Assembly (NCBI RefSeq): GCF_000720255.1
Contig: NZ_JOJE01000011.1
Location: 62,001 to 126,000 of the forward strand
Direction: 5' to 3'
From: Streptomyces griseus subsp. griseus
GTDB taxonomy: Bacteria > Actinomycetota > Actinomycetes > Streptomycetales > Streptomycetaceae
Length of the DNA: 64,000 nucleotides
Part shown: one piece after another, positions 17,080 to 26,447 of the stretch
How the letters are laid out: every line of letters starts with the position of its first letter
How positions within the stretch are numbered: position 1 is the first letter of the stretch
Made by a program: the position numbers and the translations under genes
Notes under the pieces: model-generated
What the model was told of the DNA's origin: nothing
The model's database searches: none
The model's input: only the letters and a program-made list of their open reading frames with translations

Positions 17080-17784
17080 ATGCACAAGACGCACAAAACG
17101 CACCGAACGCACAAGACGAAGATGACGTACAAGACGCACAAGAAGGCCTTCGCCGCGGCCTCCCTGCTCGCCGCGGCCGCCCTCACCCTCTCCGCCTGCG
17201 GCAGCGACGACAGCGGCAAGAGCCCTGTCGCCGCCGTCTCCGAGGAGAGCTCGCAGGGCGCCGTGACCGTGCTCGACCAGCCCTTCAAGAAGCCGGACCT
17301 GGTCCTCACCGACACCCAGGGCAAGAAGTACGACCTCCGCAAGGAGACCGCGGGCAAGCCGACGCTGATCTACTTCGGCTACACCAACTGCCCCGACGTC
17401 TGCCCGCTGACGATGAGCAACATCGCCGTCGCCAAGAAGCAGCTGCCCAAGGCCGAGCAGGACGAGCTGCGCGTCGTGTTCATCACCACCGACCCCGAGC
17501 GGGACACCCCGGCCGCGCTCGGCAAGTGGCTCAAGGGCATCGACCCGCGGGTGGTCGGCCTGACCGGCGACTTCGCCACCATCCAGGCCGGCGCCCGCAC
17601 GCTCGGCATCTCCATCGAGCCACCGCACAAGGACAAGAACGGCAAGACGGTCTCGACGCACGGCACCCAGGTCGTCGCCTTCTCGCCGAAGAACGACGGC
17701 GGCTACCTCCTGTACGACGAGGAGGCCACCGTCGATGAGTACACGAAGGACCTGCCCAAGATCATCAAGGGTGAGAACCCGTGA
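17080..17784 (+). CDS. sco: Sco-family copper chaperone lipoprotein
   Basis: The lipoprotein has a lipobox LSAC (Cys40) and a thioredoxin-like fold with CPDVCP (Cys104, Cys108) and His194. These are the copper ligands of Sco proteins that metallate cytochrome oxidase CuA. The first 22 residues form an odd His/Lys/Thr repeat (HKTHKTHRTHKT). A start at MTYKTHKK, at 17122, would give an ordinary lipoprotein signal, so the start is uncertain; neither has a strong ribosome-binding site. The stop overlaps the ECuC start by 4 nt, implying translational coupling. Confidence 0.88.
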   Translation: MHKTHKTHRTHKTKMTYKTHKKAFAAASLLAAAALTLSACGSDDSGKSPVAAVSEESSQGAVTVLDQPFKKPDLVLTDTQGKKYDLRKETAGKPTLIYFGYTNCPDVCPLTMSNIAVAKKQLPKAEQDELRVVFITTDPERDTPAALGKWLKGIDPRVVGLTGDFATIQAGARTLGISIEPPHKDKNGKTVSTHGTQVVAFSPKNDGGYLLYDEEATVDEYTKDLPKIIKGENP

Positions 17785-18248
17785 ACTCCGTGAAGCCCGT
17801 GAGGTACCTGGCGGTGCCCACCGCGGCCCTGATCCTCGCGGGCTGCGGCTCCGGCTCCGGTTCCGGCGATGCGAAGGCGGACCTCTCCGTCAGCGCCGCC
17901 TACATGCCGCAGCCGGTCTCGGACTCCATGGCCGCGGGCTTCCTGACCATAGCCAACGACGGCGGTACGAAGGACGAGTTGACCTCCGTCACCAGTGACG
18001 CCGCCGGCAGCGTGACCGTGCACGAAACCGTGGGGTCGTCGATGCGGGAGGTCACCTCCCTCGCCGTCCCCGCGCACGGCCGGCTCGTCTTCAAGAGCGG
18101 CGGCAACCACCTGATGTTCGACAAGCTGAAGCACAGGCCGATGCAGGGCGAGAAGGTGACCGTCGAGCTGCACTTCGCCGACTCCGGGCCGATCACGGTC
18201 GAGATGCCGGTGAAGTCGCCCACGTACAACCCCGAGACCGGACACTGA
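17781..18248 (+). CDS. ecuC: PCuAC-domain copper chaperone lipoprotein (ECuC-like)
   Basis: The 155-residue lipoprotein has lipobox LAGC (Cys22) and a PCuAC (DUF461) domain. The Cu(I) motif reads H79-x6-M86-x21-H108-x-M110, with extra Met at 40, 48 and 119. In Streptomyces lividans the orthologous extracytoplasmic chaperone hands Cu(I) to Sco. The GTG start overlaps the sco stop codon. Confidence 0.9.
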   Translation: MNSVKPVRYLAVPTAALILAGCGSGSGSGDAKADLSVSAAYMPQPVSDSMAAGFLTIANDGGTKDELTSVTSDAAGSVTVHETVGSSMREVTSLAVPAHGRLVFKSGGNHLMFDKLKHRPMQGEKVTVELHFADSGPITVEMPVKSPTYNPETGH

Positions 18249-18261
18249 GGGAGGGACCACC

Positions 18262-20259
18262 ATGCCGCAGACCATCGCCCCCCGCGTCCGGATGCTGGTG
18301 CTGCTGTTCCTGGCCGTCACCGGCGCGCTGCTCGCAGGCGCCGGGCCGGCCTCCGCGCACGCCGCGCTCACCGGCAGCGACCCGGCGCAGGGGGTGGTGG
18401 TCGACAAGGCACCCACCCAGGTGTCGCTGACCTTCTCCGAGAAGGTCGCGACGAACGACGCCTCGCTGCGCGTCCTCGACCCCAAGGGCAAGCGCGTCGA
18501 CACCGGCAAACCGTCCAACGTGAGCGGCACGACGTACGCCGTGCAGCTGCACTCGGGGCTGCCCGACGGCACGTACACGGTGACCTACCAGGTGGTGTCC
18601 GAGGACAGCCATCCGGTCTCCGGCGCCTACACCTTCTCCGTCGGCGCGCCCTCACAGACCACCGTGTCGGTCTCACCGCGGGAGGCGGGCGGCGGGGTCG
18701 TCGGCTGGCTGTACGGGTTCGGGCGGTACCTGTCGTACGCCGGTTTCATCGTGCTGGTCGGCGGGGCCGCCTTCGTGCTCGGCTGCTGGCAGCGCGGCAG
18801 CGGGGTACGGGCCCTGCAGCGGCTCGTCGTCGGCGGCTGGGTCACGCTCACCGCGGCCACGCTGATGCTGCTGCTCCTGCGCGGCTCCTACACCGGTTCC
18901 GGCAAGGTCGGCGACATCGTCGACCTCGACCTGCTCGGACAGGTGCTCCAGACCAAGACGGGCGCCGCGCTGGTCTCCCGGCTGCTGCTGCTCGCCGCGG
19001 CCGCGCTGTTCATCGCGGTGCTCTTCGGGGCGTATGACAAACGCGAGGACGAGGAGAAGAGGGACCTGACGTTCGGGCTCGCCATCGGCGGGACCGTCGT
19101 CGCCGCCGGGCTCGCGGCGAGCTGGGCGATGGCCGAGCACGCCTCCGTCGGACTCCAGGCGGGCATCGCCATGCCGGTCGACGTGGTCCATCTGCTGGCC
19201 GTCGCCGCCTGGCTCGGGGGACTGGCCGCCCTGCTCGTCGCGCTGTACCGGGCGCCCGCCGACACCCCGCTGCCGGCCGGGGCCGTACGCCGGTTCTCCC
19301 GTGTCGCCTTCGGCAGCGTCCTCGCACTGGTCGCGACCGGGACGTACCAGTCGTGGCGCCAGGTCGGCTCCTGGTCGGCCCTCACCGGGACACGATACGG
19401 ACAACTGCTGTGCGTGAAGATCGGGCTCGTGGTGCTGCTCGTCGGCATCGCGTGGATCTCGCGCCGGTGGACGGGCCGGTTGTCGGAGGGTGCGGAAGCC
19501 TCCACGGCGGTCGAGGCGGAGGTTGTGGAGAAGGCAGACGTCGCCACGCCCTCGGGAGACTCCGAGCCGAGGCACGCGACGCCGGCCGCCGGCTCCGAGT
19601 CGGACGACCCTTCCTCGTCCGCCGAGGACTCCGCATCCGCCGAGGACTCTGAAGCCGTCGAGGACTCCGTCCGTGCCGCCCAGCTCGCCCGGCAGCGCGC
19701 CGCCGTCGACACCGCGCGACAGAAGAAGCTCCGGGACGCCGACCCGCACCGCTTCGGCCTGCGCCGCTCCGTGCTGGCCGAGGCCGGCGTCGCCGTTGTC
19801 CTGCTGGCGGTCACCACCGTGCTGACGTCCACCGAGCCGGGTCGTACGGAGGAGGCGGCCGCCAAGGCCACCTCGTCCTCGTCCTCGTCGTCCTCGTCGT
19901 CGGACGGGTCCACCGCGGGTGCCCTCACCCTGGACATGTCGTTCGACACGGGCGGCACGGACGGCAAGGGCGTCGTCAGCATCGACCTCGACCCCGCCCG
20001 GGTCGGCGGCAACGAGATGCACGTCTACGTCCAACGGCCCAACGGCCGGGCCTTCGACGTCCCCGAGGTGAAGGTCGCCTTCACACTCGAAGCCAAGAAG
20101 ATCGGGCCGTTGCCCGTCACCCCCGACCACATCACCACCGGCCACTGGGCTGCGAACGGAGTGCAGATTCCCATGGCCGGCGAATGGAAGGTCGCCGTGA
20201 CCGTACGGACCTCCGACATCGACCAGACGACCGTCTCGAAGAACGCGCAGATCGGCTGA
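18262..20259 (+). CDS. CopC-CopD fusion, copper transport protein
   Basis: The 665-residue fusion begins with a signal peptide, and the mature N-terminus HAALTGSDPAQG starts at His33, the CopC copper ligand. The CopC beta-domain spans about 33-125. A CopD-type domain with about eight membrane helices (about 145-415) follows. After an acidic Ser/Asp/Glu-rich cytoplasmic linker and one more helix (about 515-533), a poly-Ser stretch leads to an extracytoplasmic YtkA-like domain (about 560-665). It probably imports copper for periplasm-facing enzymes. GAGGGAGG precedes the ATG, 13 bp after ecuC. Confidence 0.88.
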   Translation: MPQTIAPRVRMLVLLFLAVTGALLAGAGPASAHAALTGSDPAQGVVVDKAPTQVSLTFSEKVATNDASLRVLDPKGKRVDTGKPSNVSGTTYAVQLHSGLPDGTYTVTYQVVSEDSHPVSGAYTFSVGAPSQTTVSVSPREAGGGVVGWLYGFGRYLSYAGFIVLVGGAAFVLGCWQRGSGVRALQRLVVGGWVTLTAATLMLLLLRGSYTGSGKVGDIVDLDLLGQVLQTKTGAALVSRLLLLAAAALFIAVLFGAYDKREDEEKRDLTFGLAIGGTVVAAGLAASWAMAEHASVGLQAGIAMPVDVVHLLAVAAWLGGLAALLVALYRAPADTPLPAGAVRRFSRVAFGSVLALVATGTYQSWRQVGSWSALTGTRYGQLLCVKIGLVVLLVGIAWISRRWTGRLSEGAEASTAVEAEVVEKADVATPSGDSEPRHATPAAGSESDDPSSSAEDSASAEDSEAVEDSVRAAQLARQRAAVDTARQKKLRDADPHRFGLRRSVLAEAGVAVVLLAVTTVLTSTEPGRTEEAAAKATSSSSSSSSSSDGSTAGALTLDMSFDTGGTDGKGVVSIDLDPARVGGNEMHVYVQRPNGRAFDVPEVKVAFTLEAKKIGPLPVTPDHITTGHWAANGVQIPMAGEWKVAVTVRTSDIDQTTVSKNAQIG

Positions 20260-20267
20260 ACCGCACC

Positions 20268-21551
20268 ATGGCTGACCAGTCCATTCCGGAGGCCCGTACC
20301 CCTGAGACCCCTGTGGAGGGGTCTGCCGCGGAGGGCCTCTCCCGGCGGAAACTGCTGAGCACCGCCGGTGCCACTGGGCTCGTGCTCGGCGCCGCCGGCG
20401 GGGCCGTCGGGTACGCCGCCGCCCCTTCCGCGGCGACGACACCGCTCACCTCGGTCGGTGCCGACCGGGTGATGTTTCACGGGAAACATCAGCCCGGCAT
20501 CACCCAGGGCCTCCAGGCCCGGGGCCACCTGGTGGCCTTCGACCTCGCCGCGGGCGCGGGCCGCAAGGAGGCGGCCGCGCTGCTGCGCCGCTGGTCGGAC
20601 ACGGCGCGGCGGCTGATGGCGGGGGAGTCTGCGGCCCACGACGACACGGACGTGGCCCGGGACGCCGGTCCGTCCGCCCTGACGGTCACCTTCGGCTTCG
20701 GCTACAGCTTCTTCGCCCGTACCGGCCTGGAGAAGCAGCGCCCGGTCTCCCTCGACCCGCTGCCTGACTTCTCCTCCGACCACCTCGACAAGGCCCGCAG
20801 CAACGGTGACCTGTGGGTGCAGATCGGCGCGAACGACGCCCTGGTCGCCTTCCACGCGCTGCGCGCGATTCAGAAGGACGCGGGCGGCGCGGCCCGGGTC
20901 CGCTGGCAGATGAACGGCTTCAACCGGTCGCCGGGCGCCACCTCCCACCCCATGACGGCCCGCAACCTGATGGGCCAGATGGACGGCACGCGCAATCCCA
21001 AGCCGACCGACACCGACTTCGACAAACGGATCTTCGTACCGGCGTCGGGTTCGGCCGACCCGTCCTGGATGGCGGGCGGCTCCTACGCCGTCGTACGCCG
21101 GATCCGCATGCTCCTCGACGACTGGGAGAAGCTGTCGGTGACGGCGCAGGAGCAGGTCATCGGGCGCCGCAAGGTCGACGGGGCGCCGCTGTCCGGGGGC
21201 ACCGAGACGACCGAGATGGACCTCGAGAAGACCGACGCCAAGGGCGATCTGGTCGTCCCCATCAACGCGCACGCGCGAATCACCCGGCCCGACCAGAACG
21301 GCGGCGCGGCGATGTTGCGGCGCCCCTTCTCCTACCACGACGGCTTCGACGCGGACGGCGTGCCCGACGCGGGCCTGCTGTTCGTCTGCTGGCAGGCGGA
21401 TCCGCTGCGCGGCTTCGTCACCGTGCAGCGCAAGCTCGACCGCGGGGACGCCCTGTCCAAGTTCATCCGGCACGAGTCGAGCGGGCTGTTCGCGGTGCCG
21501 GGCGGGGCGGCGGAGGGCGAGTACGTGGGGCAGCGGCTGCTGGAGGGCTGA
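20268..21551 (+). CDS. dtpA: Tat-exported DyP-type haem peroxidase
   Basis: The 427-residue protein has a twin-arginine signal (SRRKLL, residues 25-30) and the DyP fold. The catalytic Asp238 sits in GQMDGTRNP, the proximal haem His334 in NAHARITRP, and Arg351 in LRRPF, spaced as in S. lividans DtpA. The conserved FHGKHQ motif (69-74) is coded by a parS-like sequence. It ends the copper block, 8 bp after copCD. In S. lividans this peroxidase takes part in copper trafficking to GlxA and in hyphal glycan formation. Confidence 0.92.
   Translation: MADQSIPEARTPETPVEGSAAEGLSRRKLLSTAGATGLVLGAAGGAVGYAAAPSAATTPLTSVGADRVMFHGKHQPGITQGLQARGHLVAFDLAAGAGRKEAAALLRRWSDTARRLMAGESAAHDDTDVARDAGPSALTVTFGFGYSFFARTGLEKQRPVSLDPLPDFSSDHLDKARSNGDLWVQIGANDALVAFHALRAIQKDAGGAARVRWQMNGFNRSPGATSHPMTARNLMGQMDGTRNPKPTDTDFDKRIFVPASGSADPSWMAGGSYAVVRRIRMLLDDWEKLSVTAQEQVIGRRKVDGAPLSGGTETTEMDLEKTDAKGDLVVPINAHARITRPDQNGGAAMLRRPFSYHDGFDADGVPDAGLLFVCWQADPLRGFVTVQRKLDRGDALSKFIRHESSGLFAVPGGAAEGEYVGQRLLEG
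20474..20487. other. parS-like sequence inside dtpA
   Basis: GTTTCACGGGAAAC has one mismatch to parS. It encodes part of FHGKHQ, a conserved DyP motif, so the resemblance may come from protein constraint rather than ParB binding. Confidence 0.35.
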
Positions 21552-21641
21552 GGCGTCCGTCGGCCGGTGGGTGCCGGCCCGGAGCGTCCACCTGTGTGAA
21601 ACGCGGGGGGCGTGTTTCCGCGGGCCCATTAGGGTGAGGGC

Positions 21642-22574
21642 ATGCCAGCGAGCTATGCGTATCTCGGTCCCGAGGGCACTTTCACCGAAGTCGCCCTGCG
21701 CACGCTTCCGGAAGCGGCGACCCGGGAGCTGATCCCGTACGTGTCCGTGCAGTCCGCCCTCGACGCGGTGCGAGCCGGTGAGGCCGAGGCCGCGTTCGTG
21801 CCGATCGAGAATTCCGTCGAGGGCGGCATCACGACCACGCTCGACGAGCTGGTCGCGGGCGCGCCGCTGATGATCTACCGCGAGGTGCTGCTGTCCATCA
21901 CCTTCGCGCTGCTGGTCAGACCGGGCACGAAGCTGTCGGACATCAAGACGGTCACCGCGCACCCGGCTGCCCAGCCGCAGGTCCGCAACTGGCTCAAGGC
22001 GAACCTCCCGGACGTCCTCTGGGAGTCCGCCGCCTCCAACGCCGACGGCGCGCGCCTGGTCCAGGAGGGCCGCTACGACGCCGCGTTCGCCGGCGAGTTC
22101 GCGGCCGCCCGGTACGGGCTTCAGGCCCTGGAGACGGAGATCCACGACGCCGAGAACGCGCAGACGCGGTTCGTGCTCGTGGGGCGGCCCGCCCGGCCCG
22201 CGGCGCCGACCGGCGCGGACAAGACGTCGGTCGTACTGTGGCAGCGCGACGACCACCCGGGTGGGCTGCGCGACCTGCTGGGCGAGTTCGCCACGCGTGG
22301 CATCAACCTCATGCTGCTCCAATCCCGGCCGACGGGCGCGGGTATCGGCAACTACTGCTTCTGCGTCGACGCGGAGGGCCACATCTCGGACCGTCGCGTC
22401 GCGGAGGCGCTGATGGGGCTGAAGCGGATCTGCCTGGAAGTGCGCTACCTCGGTTCGTACCCGCGTGCGGACGTGGGCCCGGACGGTGTGAGCGCACCCC
22501 GTCTCGGAACGTCGGACAGCGAGTTCGTGACCGCTGCGGACTGGGTGGCGCGGTGCCAGGACGGCCGGTTCTGA
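21642..22574 (+). CDS. pheA: Prephenate dehydratase
   Basis: The 310-residue monofunctional enzyme converts prephenate to phenylpyruvate in phenylalanine synthesis. The periplasmic-binding-like catalytic part (1-185) shows AYLGPEGTFTEVAL, PIENSVEGG and the catalytic Thr in QTRFVLVG. A C-terminal ACT domain (about 200-280) carries the Phe-binding DHPGGL and LQSRP segments, so feedback inhibition is expected. No chorismate mutase domain is fused. Confidence 0.95.
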   Translation: MPASYAYLGPEGTFTEVALRTLPEAATRELIPYVSVQSALDAVRAGEAEAAFVPIENSVEGGITTTLDELVAGAPLMIYREVLLSITFALLVRPGTKLSDIKTVTAHPAAQPQVRNWLKANLPDVLWESAASNADGARLVQEGRYDAAFAGEFAAARYGLQALETEIHDAENAQTRFVLVGRPARPAAPTGADKTSVVLWQRDDHPGGLRDLLGEFATRGINLMLLQSRPTGAGIGNYCFCVDAEGHISDRRVAEALMGLKRICLEVRYLGSYPRADVGPDGVSAPRLGTSDSEFVTAADWVARCQDGRF

Positions 22575-22597
22575 CCGGTCCTACCTGCCGATTTTCG

Positions 22598-22908
22598 TTA
22601 TCCACAGGAGTTATCCACAGGCCAGCTTCTCGACCTGGGGACAAGTCGACAACGAAGCGTGATTCAGTCGACAAATCGCCCTACGGACTACTGGCCCGTC
22701 CACAGTCACCCACCTCCCCCTCGTCCACCCGTTTCCTGCGATCAAGCCTTTAGGGCGACCTATTTCCACCCGAAAGTGGGGCCCGAGGTGGTTTGGATCG
22801 GGAATTCTTCGTCCGTCATGTCCGATTCGGAATGATCACTTTCCGTATCCACAGATCTTTCGCACACCCTGTGGATAACTTTCCCGGGCTGTGGATTCCT
22901 GTGGACGA
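22598..22908. other. DnaA-box cluster outside oriC
   Basis: Perfect boxes are TTATCCACA at 22598-22606 and 22611-22619 and TGTGGATAA at 22870-22878. One-mismatch boxes lie at 22636-22644 (TGGGGACAA), 22845-22853 (GTATCCACA) and 22900-22908 (TGTGGACGA). Two-mismatch boxes lie at 22696-22704 and 22890-22898. All sit in the 530-bp gap before serS. From memory, S. coelicolor carries a DnaA-titrating cluster (D78) at this chromosomal place that restrains replication initiation; that equivalence was not checked. Confidence 0.8.
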
Positions 22909-23088
22909 CAACCGCCCAAGTCCCGCTCCCCACAAGGAAATCGAGTCAACGCCCCGCCGACGCACTGACCCGTTCCAGGGAATGAGACACCTTTTATTGA
23001 CAGGCGGGGACACAGAGGGCAATTAACCCATAACGGGCCGCAGCTCGTGTTCGGCAATAGTGAGTCGTAGCGCGCCGGCTCTCACCGG

Positions 23089-23094
23089 TAGCCT
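23089..23094 (+). promoter_or_regulatory. Probable -10 of leaderless serS transcript
   Basis: TAGCCT ends 7 nt before the GTG start, and no ribosome-binding site is present. This is the usual Streptomyces leaderless arrangement. Confidence 0.4.
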
Positions 23095-23101
23095 TGACCA
23101 C

Positions 23102-24379
23102 GTGATTGACCTTCGCCTGCTCCGTGAGGACCCCGACCGTGTGCGCGCGTCCCAGCGCGCCCGTGGAGAGGACGTCGCGCTCGTCGACTCCCTCCTGTCT
23201 GCCGACGAGCGGCGCAGGTCGTCCGGCGTCCGCTTCGACGAGCTGCGTGCCGAGCAGAAGTCGCTCGGCAAGCTCATCCCCAAGGCCTCCGCCGACGAGA
23301 AGGCCGAGCTGCTCAAGCGTGCGGAGCAGCTCAAGGCCGACGTCAAGGCTGCCGACTCCGAGCGTGACGCCGCGGACGCCGAGACCCAGCGGCTCCTGGT
23401 CCAGCTGGGCAACCTCGTCCACCCCGAGGTGCCCGTCGGCGGCGAGGAGGACTTCGTCACGCTGGAGACGCACGGCACGATCCGTGACTTCGGCGCGGAG
23501 GGCTTCGAGCCCAAGGACCACCTGGAGCTCGGTTCAATCCTCGGTGCCATCGACGTCGAGCGCGGCGCCAAGGTCTCCGGCTCGCGGTTCTACTTCCTGA
23601 CCGGAGTGGGTGCCCTGCTGGAGCTGGCGCTCGTGAACGCGGCGATCGCGCAGGCCACGGCGGCCGGCTTCACGCCGATGCTCACCCCGGCGCTGGTGCG
23701 CCCCCAGTCGATGGCCGGCACCGGCTTCCTCGGCCAGGCGGCCCAGGACGTCTACCATCTCGACAAGGACGACCTCTACCTGGTCGGCACGTCCGAGGTC
23801 CCGCTGGCGGCGTACCACATGGACGAGATCATCGACGGCGACCGCCTCCCCCTGCGGTACGCGGGCTTCTCGCCCTGCTTCCGCCGCGAGGCCGGCTCGC
23901 ACGGCAAGGACACGCGAGGCATTTTCCGCGTCCACCAGTTCGACAAGGTCGAGATGTTCTCGTACGTCGCCCCCGAGGACTCGCAGGCCGAGCACCAGCG
24001 CCTGCTGGCCTGGGAGAAGCAGTGGCTGAACTCGCTGGAGCTGCCCTACCGCGTCATCGACGTGGCCAGCGGTGACCTCGGCGCCTCGGCCTCCCGCAAG
24101 TTCGACTGCGAGGCGTGGATCCCCACGCAGGGCAAGTACCGCGAGCTGACGTCGACGTCGGACTGCACCGAGTTCCAGTCCCGTCGGCTGTCGATCCGCG
24201 TCCGTGACGGCAAGCAGGTCAAGCCGCTGGCGACGCTCAACGGCACGCTCTGCGCCGTACCGCGCACGATCGTGGCGATCCTGGAGAACCACCAGCAGTC
24301 CGACGGTTCCGTACGTGTGCCCGAGGTGCTGCGTCCCTACCTCGGCGGCCGGGAGGTCCTGGAGCCGGTGGCCAAGTGA
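23102..24379 (+). CDS. serS: Seryl-tRNA synthetase
   Basis: The 425-residue class II synthetase charges tRNA-Ser. The N-terminal coiled-coil arm (about 30-100) binds the tRNA long variable arm. Motif 2 is [21 protein letters not shown] and motif 3 is [22 protein letters not shown] at 23102 ([10 protein letters not shown]) matches the family N-terminus; an upstream in-frame extension of 14 codons is not conserved-looking. The next HAD gene overlaps the stop by 4 nt, so the two are cotranscribed. Confidence 0.95.
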   Translation: MIDLRLLREDPDRVRASQRARGEDVALVDSLLSADERRRSSGVRFDELRAEQKSLGKLIPKASADEKAELLKRAEQLKADVKAADSERDAADAETQRLLVQLGNLVHPEVPVGGEEDFVTLETHGTIRDFGAEGFEPKDHLELGSILGAIDVERGAKVSGSRFYFLTGVGALLELALVNAAIAQATAAGFTPMLTPALVRPQSMAGTGFLGQAAQDVYHLDKDDLYLVGTSEVPLAAYHMDEIIDGDRLPLRYAGFSPCFRREAGSHGKDTRGIFRVHQFDKVEMFSYVAPEDSQAEHQRLLAWEKQWLNSLELPYRVIDVASGDLGASASRKFDCEAWIPTQGKYRELTSTSDCTEFQSRRLSIRVRDGKQVKPLATLNGTLCAVPRTIVAILENHQQSDGSVRVPEVLRPYLGGREVLEPVAK

Positions 24380-25188
24380 GCCAGGACGCCTCGGGTTTCC
24401 CGTACAAGCTCATCGCGACCGACCTCGACGGGACGCTGCTGCGTTCCGACGAGTCGGTCTCGCGGCGCACCCGTGAGGCGCTCGCCGCGGCCACCGCGGC
24501 GGGCGCGGCCCACATCGTCGTCACCGGCCGCGCCACCCCCTGGACCCGGCACATCCTCGACGACCTCGGCTACGACGGCCTCGCGGTCTGCGCACAGGGC
24601 GCGCAGGTCTACCACGCCGGCGAGCACCGCCTGCTCACCTCGGTGACACTCGACCGCCAGCTGGCGGGGGTGGCGCTGGCCAAGATCGAGGCGGAGGTCG
24701 GCCCGCTGTACCTCGCGGCGAGCCGCGACGGCCTCGACGGCGCGGTGCTGGTCGGCCCCGGCTACGCGGTCACCGGCGCGCTCCCGGCGACGCCGTTCAC
24801 CGACGTGTCCGACCTGTGGGCCGCTCCACTGAACAAGATCTACATACAGCACCCGGAGCTGTCGGACGACGAGCTGGCGGAAGCCGCCCGCCGGGCCGCG
24901 GGCGGCTTCGTCACCGTCGCCATGGCCGGCGAGGGCATCGTCGAGCTGCTGCCCCTCGGGCTGTCCAAGGCCACGGGCCTCTCCCTGGCCGCTCGCCGCC
25001 TCGGCCTGAAGGCGGACGACACGATCGCCTTCGGTGACATGCCCAACGACATCCCGATGTTCGCGTGGGCCGCTCGGGGCGTGGCGATGGCCAACGCCCA
25101 CGGGGAGCTGAAGGCCGTGGCGGACGAGGAAACCCTGTCGAACGAGGCGGACGGGATCGCCGTGGTGCTGGAGCGGTTGCTGGGCTAG
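24376..25188 (+). CDS. Cof-type HAD hydrolase
   Basis: The 270-residue HAD-superfamily phosphatase of the IIB (Cof) type has motif [14 protein letters not shown], motif II VTGRA, the Lys in LGLSKATGL, and motif [13 protein letters not shown]. Such enzymes dephosphorylate sugar or nucleotide phosphates; the substrate is unknown. It is translationally coupled to serS through a GTGA overlap. A paralogue of similar length lies at 32912. Confidence 0.9.
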   Translation: MSQDASGFPYKLIATDLDGTLLRSDESVSRRTREALAAATAAGAAHIVVTGRATPWTRHILDDLGYDGLAVCAQGAQVYHAGEHRLLTSVTLDRQLAGVALAKIEAEVGPLYLAASRDGLDGAVLVGPGYAVTGALPATPFTDVSDLWAAPLNKIYIQHPELSDDELAEAARRAAGGFVTVAMAGEGIVELLPLGLSKATGLSLAARRLGLKADDTIAFGDMPNDIPMFAWAARGVAMANAHGELKAVADEETLSNEADGIAVVLERLLG

Positions 25189-25262
25189 GGGCTGTCCTGC
25201 GGGTCGGGTCGCAGGAAGGCAGCGGTGACTCATCGACCCAGGTGAGCTGGGTCGTGGGGATG

Positions 25263-25292
25263 CCCCCGCGCGAGCGAAGCCGAGCGTGGGGG
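25263..25292. repeat. Dispersed hairpin repeat of Streptomyces type
   Basis: CCCCCGCGC (25263-25271) pairs with GCGTGGGGG (25284-25292), with one G-T wobble, around a GAGCGAAGCCGA loop. This C-rich palindrome with a GAGCG..CGAGC loop resembles an intergenic element seen many times in Streptomyces genomes. It lies between convergent genes and may terminate both. Confidence 0.55.
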
Positions 25293-25384
25293 AGTCGGCA
25301 ACCGACGACAACGCCGCAGGTGGGCGGGCCAGACCCCGCGTCTGCGGCATGATCCGCCGGAACCGCTGGCGGCACCCACGGCGA

Positions 25385-25624
25385 TCAACGGCGCCGCCAC
25401 CTTCGCCGTCGTGCCTTGCTGAAGAACCAGCCGGCAGGCGGCTCGTCCGAACGCCAGGGCTGCGGCTCGGGCTGCTCGGCCCGCCAACGGGCGGCCAGCA
25501 TGCGGGCCCGGGCGGACGGCTCGGAGCTCTCGGCGGACCGTATGAAGTCCTCGTCCAGGACGAGGCCGTCCCACGTGTCCCCGAGCTGTCCGCGACCGTC
25601 GTACTGAGGTGTCTCCTCGGCCAT
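25385..25624 (-). CDS. Small conserved-looking hypothetical protein
   Basis: The 79-residue protein starts at MAEETPQYDG, where GGGAGG lies 6 nt upstream of the ATG. It is acidic at the N-terminus (WDGLVLDEDFIRSAESSEPSARARM) and ends in an Arg-rich RRRRWRRR tail. No membrane segment or known domain was recognised. It follows the ABC transporter cluster on the same strand at a distance of about 90 bp. Confidence 0.65.
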   Translation of the reverse strand: MAEETPQYDGRGQLGDTWDGLVLDEDFIRSAESSEPSARARMLAARWRAEQPEPQPWRSDEPPAGWFFSKARRRRWRRR

Positions 25625-25717
25625 CCCGTTCCTCCCGTCCCGCATGCCTTTGCCCAGTGTTCCCGAGCCGTCGTGAAGTCCCCGTGAGTAAAGGGGCTGT
25701 TGCTCCCCGCGGGGCTG

Positions 25718-26437
25718 CTATTCCTCGCCCGCCAGCGTCAGCGACCGCAGCTTCTGTCCGGCGTACCAGGTGGCCAGTACGGTGACGACGACCAGCAGCA
25801 CCGTCGCCGTCGTCAGCCCGACGTCCGAGGTGACCAGGTCTCCGCCGGCGACCTTGTGGGCGACCGCCAGCGACCACTGCTGGACGCTGAGCGTGCGCGC
25901 CCCGGGCACCAGGGAGCCGAACAGGGCCTCCCAGATCAGCGCGTACACGAGGCCGAAGACGACCGCGTGCCGGGACACCGTGCCGAGCAGCAGGAAGACG
26001 GCGGCGTAGGCGATGGAGGAGACCAGCGCGGCGACCGTGTAGGCGACGGCGATCTGCTGGCCGTTGCCGTTGAGGATGAAGCCCGCGATCAGTGTGGGCA
26101 GCGCCGAGAAGACCATCGTCACCGCGATCGCCACGATCAGCTTGGTGAAGATGATCGTCGGCCGTTTCACCGGCTTGGACAGCAGATACACCACGGAACC
26201 GTCGTCGATCTCCGGTCCGATCGCGCCGGTGCCCGCAATGACACCGATGATCGGCACCATGGTGGCGAGCGCGAGCCCGCCGAGCAGGTCCGACGCCGTC
26301 TGGTCGTCGGCCCCGGCGAGGGCCCGCACGACCACGGAGATGACGATCAGCAGCAGCGGCAGAGCGCCGAGGATGAGGGCCCGGCGACGGCCGAGCAGGG
26401 CTCGATAGGTGAGCCGGGCGACTGTGGGGTCGTACAT
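25718..26437 (-). CDS. ABC exporter permease (ABC-2 type)
   Basis: The 239-residue protein has six hydrophobic segments, starting with LGALPLLLIVISVVV and ending in TVLAT. It has the layout of ABC-2 permeases that pair with the upstream ATPase. GGAGG precedes the ATG, which lies 10 bp after the ATPase stop. It is the last gene of a four-gene minus-strand operon. The substrate is unknown. Confidence 0.85.
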   Translation of the reverse strand: MYDPTVARLTYRALLGRRRALILGALPLLLIVISVVVRALAGADDQTASDLLGGLALATMVPIIGVIAGTGAIGPEIDDGSVVYLLSKPVKRPTIIFTKLIVAIAVTMVFSALPTLIAGFILNGNGQQIAVAYTVAALVSSIAYAAVFLLLGTVSRHAVVFGLVYALIWEALFGSLVPGARTLSVQQWSLAVAHKVAGGDLVTSDVGLTTATVLLVVVTVLATWYAGQKLRSLTLAGEE

Positions 26438-26447
26438 CTTCGGCCTC

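Noticed and set aside
20025..22382. 785-codon minus-strand open frame opposite dtpA and pheA
   Set aside because: No motif or ribosome-binding site; an artefact of G+C-biased codons.
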